A stretch of 64,000 bases of DNA from Serinus canaria (Eukaryota; Chordata; Aves; Passeriformes; Fringillidae). The notes under the pieces are model-generated. The model saw only the letters and a program-made list of their open reading frames with translations. It was not told the DNA's origin and searched no databases. The position numbers were made by a program, and so were the translations under genes. The stretch lies in assembly GCF_022539315.1 (NCBI RefSeq), contig NC_066315.1:102095990-102159989 (forward strand). Reading direction: 5' to 3'. This document shows positions 39,201 through 48,200 of the stretch, one piece after another. Numbering within the stretch: position 1 is the stretch's first letter; the number at the start of each line of letters is the position of its first letter.

Positions 39201-42200
39201 CTGTCATTTTCAACTAGTTGACTAATTTTACTCTTAAACTAAAACAAATTCATTCTCCCACCTGAAGCACAATTAGAATTTTTCTCCATTATATCCTCCT
39301 ATTCCAGTCTAAGTAAAAAGTATTAAATTGATGGTTATGTTCTCAACTCTGCATCCCATGTTAATCAAGTTTAGTCAGGCACTTTGCTGAGCACAGAAAT
39401 CTCAAAAAAGGGAATTATCCAAAGACATTAATACTGCAAATTAAAACATTTTTCTTAAAGACAGAAAAAAAGTATAACAATTAAATTTCTTAATGAAGAC
39501 ACCAAGAATTCCAACAAATTCACACCTGCTGAAATTTTACAAGTGCCCTTCTTTGCCCTAGTGTCACAGGAAGGGGAATCCTGAGAGTCTTCAAACTGAG
39601 TTTGCCCAGAAGCCTTCTACTAGGGCTTCATACTTCTATCAAACTGCAGCATGACTAAGGACTGCAGGATACCATCCCATAGGTTTCTAGGCCTCCTGCA
39701 GCCACATTTATTTTATCATTACACCTAGAACAAGTTTTGACTGCATGCATTCCACTCTTTAGAAATCTTGGACCTGTGTAACATACAAATAGAAACCCAG
39801 GCAGTAAAACCCACATAGCACAAACTAATGCCCTTTGGAAAGCCTCTTTAGTGCATACAGAGGCCACTTCACCCAGCACTGTGGACAGTCCTCATCACTA
39901 CATTGGAGTTATTTCAGCTATAATGGTGTAAGAGCAGCTTCTTTCCAAGACTCTTGGGGACTCAGTGATAAAGATATAGCAAGGACGGGACTGAAGTTGG
40001 GAAGAGTGAATTATTTGCAGAGGGTTTTGAATTTTCCACCTTAACAAGCATGGCTAATCTAGCCCTTCATTAAAGTTCATAATGCTAAGCAAAAATTAAA
40101 TATTGCTAAGAAAACTTCTCCCATCATACGGTTCCTGTTTCAAGGGACCTTAAATATCATCTAGTTCCAACCTTCCTGCCATGGGTAGGGACACCTTCCA
40201 GCAGACCAGGTTACTCAAAGCCCTATCTAGACTGCTTGAATATTCCACAACTTCTCTCTGTTCAGGGCCTCAATGTAGTAAAGAATTTCTTATCAGTATC
40301 TAACCTAAACCTGCCTTTTTCCAGCTTGAAGCCATTCCCCCTTGTCCTATATCAATGCTCCTGGAGCATTTGAAGATGCCTCCCTCCCACTGTGAGGAGC
40401 TGGGCCAGCTGCATCAGCAGGGCTGCTAGTTGAACAAGTGAGAAGCAGTTAAGCTGAGGCAGTCTTTCATATGACAGCACAGAGCAGTGGCCACTGAACT
40501 ACAGCCTCATTTAGAGGCACTATAGAGGCAGGTAAAAGATACAGGATGAAAAATATTTGGCAAGGCAGATCTTCTTTTCGTTAGGTATGTCCATTATTTT
40601 TACATTACAGACACACATCCACTCTTAAGTTCATTAACACTACTTAGCTCCATCACCTCCCTAACCAATTGATTCCCATTTTGATTGCTGCTCTCAACTA
40701 GCTTCCTATCCTCTTGGACATCAACCTGCCCAGTCAGCAGCACTGGCACAGGGTTTTATTACTGAATTACTGCACACTGTCTTCTGCATGCCTCCTTAGC
40801 CCGTATAACTCTCTGATCTTTTCCCTTCAGACCCTAAAAAAATGTCTCTGGAATGGAAAAATAGAGCAGGTAATTTTAAAATAAGGTATATACAAGGCTG
40901 TCATATGCATCTTAATCATGCTTAACTGGTGCTGCCTGAATGGGCAGAAGAGGTTTTATCTAGTCATATTGGGTTTTTTGACACCTTTCCAGCTAAGCAT
41001 TCTGCTTTTCACCCCAGCAGATCCTGTGTGACACTCATATGGTGTTGAGGCCTGTTTTTCATTCCTGTGCTGATACGTGCCAGGGCCCCTGGAGAAAGGG
41101 CTGTTCTCACCAGGTTCCCACCTCTACCACATGATGCCTTCCCAGGCACGTAAGGGCCTTTCTGCCTCCTTATGTCAAGGAGTTCCAGGTTTCCCAGTGT
41201 GGTATGGTAAGATAAGGCTTAGAGAAAAAACTGCAGCAGACTGGCATTATTTTCTGGACCTTTCTATCAATTCTAACCCTCCTGACCACAGGGTAGATTT
41301 TCTCAGTCATCTGACAATAGCTCCATCTTAATTCACAGGGCCCCAGTGACAGCCCACTGCTTGAATTCAACAAGAGAGCAGCTTGGGAAGGAACTAGGCA
41401 GAGTTTTTTTTGTTGTTTTCTTCTTCATGCAATGTATCTTAACAGCTAACATTTTCCAGCTGATAAAAGCATGGCTATGAAAAGCTATGGTTTCTCAAAA
41501 GACAGCAGCTCAGGGAAGCTTACATCTGTTGGGCTAAATTGTGGTAGTAACACAGTAAGAAAGCAGTAATACTATTTACAGCCACACTTTTTCTCTTCAC
41601 CCCGTGGCAGATAAGAAAATTTCAATCGCTGATGCATCACCGCTAGCTTTTGTAAAGATCTTTCCCCACAGGTACTGAAAGCAAGCCAGAAACTGATAAA
41701 AAAAAAGTTTAAGAGGAATTGTGTGTAGGCTCTAATAAAACATAATGATTCACAGTAGCAGCAGTAAGGTTACCACATTTACAGAAAAATTAGCTGCTCT
41801 TGAATTTGGCAGGATGCTTACTTTTTCACTTCTGCTTCTGTTCCCAGATGAGCTACTATTATAGTAAGGTGCATAGTTTGAACAGGAAGAAGAGCTCTTG
41901 ACAGGTTAGGTTCTTTAGACAATATGAGTTCTTGAACATCTTCAATTCTGTCCAAAATCTGCCGTGGAGTAAACAGGAGAAAGAAATAAATTTTCATTTT
42001 AAAATGCCTACACATTACTGGAAAAATTCAGAATGCCAAAGTTTTTACACAACCAAAAATGCAACTCAGTGTTTAAGCCAGGAATCCACAAAGCCACCTC
42101 CTCTCCTCTCCACCCCAGATTTATCATTTAGCAACTTTCATATTTGATTTTTCAGGAATTGATTTATCTGTTTTCCTTTTTTAAAGCCTACAGGCTAAAT

Positions 42201-45200
42201 TCATAACTGTCCTGTGAACCAGAAGCCCCAGATCTTAAAGTAGGTGTGAATCTGACCCTAAGAATGTTAGATTAAAGCTCACAGCACTGTGTAAATATGA
42301 ATGGGATCTTCATACAGTTGTCAGTTGTTAATAGACTGTGGAAATTAAATGGCATTTCCATAATTAATCTTATGCCATTTTCTGATTACAAATTTGATCA
42401 CAGATTAAACCGATATCTCTTCCCAAAAGGAAAATGTAGCAGCAAACAAAGTAGATTGACCGGGTAAACATGCTGTTTTCTGAGCTAGTTTTTCTCAGAA
42501 CTGTGGGGCCAATTTCTGGCTCTTGTGGATCTGTCTGTACCTCTACACTATTGACTCCAAAGATTTTCCTTTTTTCAATATGTGCTGTTAAGGTTTATAA
42601 GCCGGTCATGGGAACAGGCAGGAGAGAGAAGAAGAGGTACTAAGTGTCTGGTGGAATCCCAAGTTACAAAGAAATCATTTATAGATTTTCAGGTTATTTC
42701 AGTGAGAAAACTCTGCCTAACATGCCTAGGTGTTCACACATGTTAGAGCTCCCCTTTATCCTCACATAGACCACACCAGCTGGGTCAATATGCTTTTGTT
42801 TTGCAATCTTTCTCCATAAAGCCTAGCAGCCATTGTGCAGCCCTTTTTTTAAGCATAAAAAGTTGCCAATAAACATGAGGATAAAAGCCACACACAATTA
42901 AAATAACCATTTGAAGAATAAAATAACCATATAAACTCCCTGAATTCGCCAACCCTTATGGTACATTTTTCACTGTGAAAAACACAACACTGACTCTACA
43001 TTAAGTTAATTCCTACTGCAGCTGCAGCACAATTTATTGCAGCTTGCTATTTACAGCATATGTTTAGATTGTGAAAACACTGAGCAGGAATCAAGCCATC
43101 AAGCTGTCTGACCACACAAACTACAACCTTTGCTTCAAGAGACTGGGCTAAGTATTAACAGTAATTCTACAAAAGAGCCTCCTGTTGTTCTCCCTTACCC
43201 AGTCTTTCCAAGAACATCCTTCAAATAAGAAAGAAAATCCTCTTGCAGTTCAGTTTGAGGCTTAGACATCTGGGAAGATGAGTTTGAGTGAAATTCTCTC
43301 ACACAGACATTTAACTATTACAGAGCAGTGTTAATGTCTTTTCTTATCTATTCTTATCATCACAACTTCCTGCTCCTACTCCCATGGGAATGGTCTACCC
43401 TCTCATTACACTTTTTTTTCTTTGGTGCATCAGCCTCTAGCACTTTTCTATAAATGCTGTGTAATTGATGGGATAGCTGGTGGGGTTTTCGGAAGTGAGG
43501 AGCAGAAAGGAATCCCTTAAAATGGAGTACTGAAAGCCTGAGACCATAACATCCTTAGATTCAATCCACTACAAGCCTGGTGTCCAACCTCCTGGAGCCC
43601 TGCTTAGACACAAAGAAAAAAGAGCTGTGCACCCAACAGGGCTTTTCCTTTATACTCTTGAAAGGGAGAAAAATGTTGACAGCCCTAAGCCCTGCCACCT
43701 GGAGAGCTCTCTCAAATAATTAAGGCAAAATAATTCTCCCTGAAACACTAAAATGTCTTTAAAACCCTTCTGTAATAGGCAAGGTCTACAGAGCAGCAGA
43801 CAACCAAAATTTTATGGTCAGGGAGGTCAGAAACCTCTGCTTTATAGAGGTAAGAGCAATGAAAATTGTCAAAACACTATTATATGTTCATGTGTATATG
43901 TGCACACTTTTAGCCAGCAGGTCGCAGGAAGTGATTCCACCCCTCCCATCCATTTGGTGACACCCCACCTGTGGTGCTGCATCGAGCTCTGGAGCCCCCA
44001 GCACGGGAAAGACATGGACTTGTTGGGATGAGTCCAGAGGAGATACACCAAGATTACTAGATGGATGGAGCACCTCTCCTCTGAGGAAAGGCTGAGACAA
44101 TTCTGTTTGTTCAGCCTGGAAAAAGAAGTGCTTCAGGGTAACCTCACTGCTGCCTTTCAGGAGCTGAAGCAAGACTAAAGGAAAGATAGAGAAGGACTTC
44201 TTACAAGAGCATGGAGTGACAGGACAAGGAAAAGGTAGACTCAAACTGGAAGAGAGTAGGTTTAGATGAGATATTAGGAAAGAATTATTGATTGTGAGGG
44301 TGGTAATGTACCTAAGGTACTGGAATAGGTTGCCCAGCGGTTGTGGTGCCCCATTCCTGGAAGTATTCACAGCCAGGTTGAATGGAGCTCTGAGCAACTT
44401 GGTCCAGTGAAAGGTGTCTTTGACTGTGGCAGGGAGCTTGAAACTAGATGACTTTTAAGATCCCTTCTGACTCAAACAACTCTGTGATTTCTTTACTCAC
44501 ACTCTTTGCATACGTGTGCCAGCCTTACAGTACGGCACTCTACAGTGCTTTCAAGGCCTCAAACAGGACAGTATCAGGTCACTGACACCCTTAAGGGTAG
44601 CACTTCAGAGGAACACCAGCTAGGAATATCTTGGGCAGAACCTCCAACCAGGGATGCCAGAGCCGCCAGATTACCAGAGCTCGTGTGAATGAAGGGAAAC
44701 CTGTAAGAGCAGAATTTGAGAAAAGGAAAAGAAAATGAAAAAGAGAGAAACAAGAAAAGGAAAAAGAGGTGAAAGACATTCATTGGGCTGCACAGGATGT
44801 GGTCCCAGGCCATATATTAAGACATTCAAATATCATTAAAATAGCAGAATATGTTAAGCATTCATGACCCTTCAAGCTGTTCCATGATCTCATTCCTCAG
44901 ATGGCAGGAAACTTTCCAGTTTCTAGCTTAGATTTATTCTTTGCCCACTTCATACCCATTTGTTCATCTGCCAACATTGTCTACAGCTTACACAGTTATT
45001 TTCCCTTCCTGACATTTATCTTCCTGATGTGCTCTGCACTTTTGTTCACCTCTCAAAAGCCAGTCATATGTAGGAATCACAAAAGTTATATGAGGCCATC
45101 CTCCAGATAACCTTCAAAGATCATTCTCTGCTCAAGACAAAGCCAGAGCAAATAATTGCCTACCAAGAGGAAGGCACCTTTTGACGCCTCTCTCTAACAC

Positions 45201-48200
45201 ATGCATAAGTGTTTTTACACTTAACTTAGGTAAAAACAAAAACTCACAAGCCTGCCAAAGCAAGCTACTGTACTGCAACTGCTTGTCACACTAGAGATAA
45301 AAAAAAGGAAAATTCTGTGCAATGGATACATCATTCTTACTTAATTATTGCCTTTCAGCAGCATAAATAGTCATGCCAGATACTGCATGAAAGCTTCAGC
45401 TAGGGGAAAAAAGGAATCAACTTATATATTGCAGCAAACAATATCTATTTTGTTAATTAGAAAACACCATAAACTACTAGCAGAAGCTGATAGTAGAATG
45501 TTGTATTTTTCACTCGGTTCATACAAGTTAATACTCAGGTTTTGTCTTTTACATTTTTATAGGAAAAGATACCAAGGTACATATATATAATAAAAATATT
45601 AATTATTTACAGAATTTATATAATGCTTCTCCATTCTGCCCATGCTAGCTAGATAGAGTTTCTGATTCAAATTAAGATTTTCCCATGCCTGTCTCCCTCA
45701 GGTGGAATAGTCTGCTCATTGTCTTGTTATTTCAAGGCTTTTGCTTTGTCTTCATAATACATTTGAGTGCACAGTCATCTGCTGCCCCTACATAAAGGCC
45801 ATGGGGCATGTCCCACCTCACAATGCTGCTGTTCCACAATGCTGGAACAGAATCCCATCCAAACTCCCTTGGGATAACAGGAGATACTGGGACAAAGTGA
45901 GAGCTCTGTCTGCTTTTACTTGCCTTGAGCAACTGCAAAAAAAAAAACCCCATTGTCATCAGCAGGTGACAGCGGTCTGTGAAAGGCTAAAGGTTAAAAA
46001 AAAAATCTGTCCATAAAGGCATTGCAGTGCTGCTTTGGAAATGAGACATTCCATAGTCTTCTTTCAGAAAGCTTGGAATGAGCTTCAAAATTCAAAGCAG
46101 CAGAATGGGAATAAGTAGTTCAAGGTGAGCCAATATCTTCCCACTTTCTTTACAAGTAAAGAGTTGTGCAGAAGTTATGAAAGATTCATTTGAAGTCCCT
46201 AACTAGTAAATAAAGTGTGAAATCTCTCTCTAGCTATTCTATCATTTTTGGAATATACTTCCATGGATCATAAGACAGGGCTTGTAGCAGCCAAGTCCAG
46301 CAGGACTGTATTATTTATTTCAGAAGCAGTATTTACTGTGGTAACTGGAACACTTTAGGTCCCCCACAAAGCCTCTAGAAGAGAATATGCCTATTTGTAT
46401 TTCCACTGTTTGCTGCACTTTGGTTTAACACTATGGAGGTGAAATGACCTGTTGCTTTTTCCGGCACTGCTTAAACATGGGAGTCATGGAATACAGCACA
46501 CCTTGAAGTATGGGCATAGAGACTGCACTCATGGATTCTTGAAATTAACCATCTATCTAGGATCTCAGGGCAAGTTTATTGGATAAAAGATGGAGAAGAA
46601 AAAACAGATCAATTCTCAATCTTCTACAGAAGAGAAGGAAATTCTCATTCTCCATTGTGAACTTTGGTGGAAAAGACAATGAACAAACAAATCAATACCC
46701 TTGCACTAAATACAGCCCTAAGATAGTGTAGGATGGGACAATGCAAGATGATGAAAGCCAGGTCTTTTATTTGAAAAAAAGATTACAGAATAGAAAATAC
46801 TATTGATGAGAGACACTACCTCAGACCCTATAGAAAGGGCAGTGGCAATCATGGAAGTGATTTTGTTTTTCTTTCCTAATAGTAGCTGAAACATGGATAT
46901 GTATAAACACAGCTCTACCCACAAAAACAAAGCACAGCACCTAAGGGTTGCTATGAGGAAGTTAACTCCATCCCAGACCCAACAAACCACTTGGGGTAAG
47001 CAGGCAGAATTTGATCCCTCTTGGCTTGTCAAGCACCCTTGCAATTCAGACAGGAAATTAAGCTTAAATTTAAAGTTAAGTGTTTTAATAAAACAGCTAC
47101 TTCAAAGTACCTGATCATCTGTTATTGGAATAGCAACAAAATAATTTGGAGACTCTCTTGGACGTTTCTTAGACTGTTCTTGTGCTAGGTCTTCCTTCTG
47201 GTCTTCTACAATCCCCCTGGGCCCTTCTTGGATGTTACCTTGCTTCTGTCTCATTGCTGTACTTCTTTGGTCTTCCTTTTGCAAAGGCAGATCTGCTTTT
47301 AGCTGCTCCTGCTCTTGGCTCTGGTCCTGCAGCTGTTCCTCTGTCACTATCCCATTCGGGTCTGCTTTGTCTCCAGCCTGCATGTCATGCACCACCACCA
47401 CTTCTGCTCTTTCCTCTTGCCTCTGGTCCTGCTGGGCTTTTTCCACTTCTCCTCCTTGATCCTGTCTTTGGCTCAGAAACCCCTGTGGCACCAGCTCCAC
47501 CACAGCAAGCTCTCTCTCACCTTCAGATCTTGTCATCATCTCTCCCTGATTTTTCGGGGGGGTCCACTGTTCTCCACTATCCACCACTTCCTCACCTTGG
47601 TTCTGGAGGCAGGTTACCTCTTCTGGGTCACAGCCCAACTGCAACTGCACAGTGACCTTGATGCCAGCAGTGCTTTGTCCGCATTCCTGGGGCTGTAGCT
47701 GTACAGTTACTTGTGGGAGAGATGGCCCTGGGCCCTGCTGCTGTATCTGCACCTGCACAGTCACTGATGGGGCTTCCCATCCTGGGCTTGGCCTCTGAGG
47801 CTGCACCTGCACTGTCACCTCTGGGGAGTCCCACCCCTGGCTCGTCTTCTGGGGCTGCACCTTGACAGTCACTTTGGGGAACTCCCACCCTGTTGTTTGT
47901 GGTTCCATGTTTGGGGCCGTGCCTCCTTGCCCTGGCTGCCCCTGTGGGTGGACATGGATATCATTCCCTCCCTGCTGCTCCTGAGCAGAGGGTGGTAGCT
48001 GTGCTGCTGCTGAAGAATGGTCTCCTTGCTCCTGCTGTACTGGTGAGCAGATTTGCTGAGTTCCTTCTGGGCTGTCATCCACCTGAACACATTCCTGAAC
48101 CACCTCTTGAGACTGAGCTCCCTCTGGACTTCCCTCTACCTGAATTACCTCTTGATGCCAACTCCTGCACAGCTCCCGCTTTATCACCTTCATCCTATAA

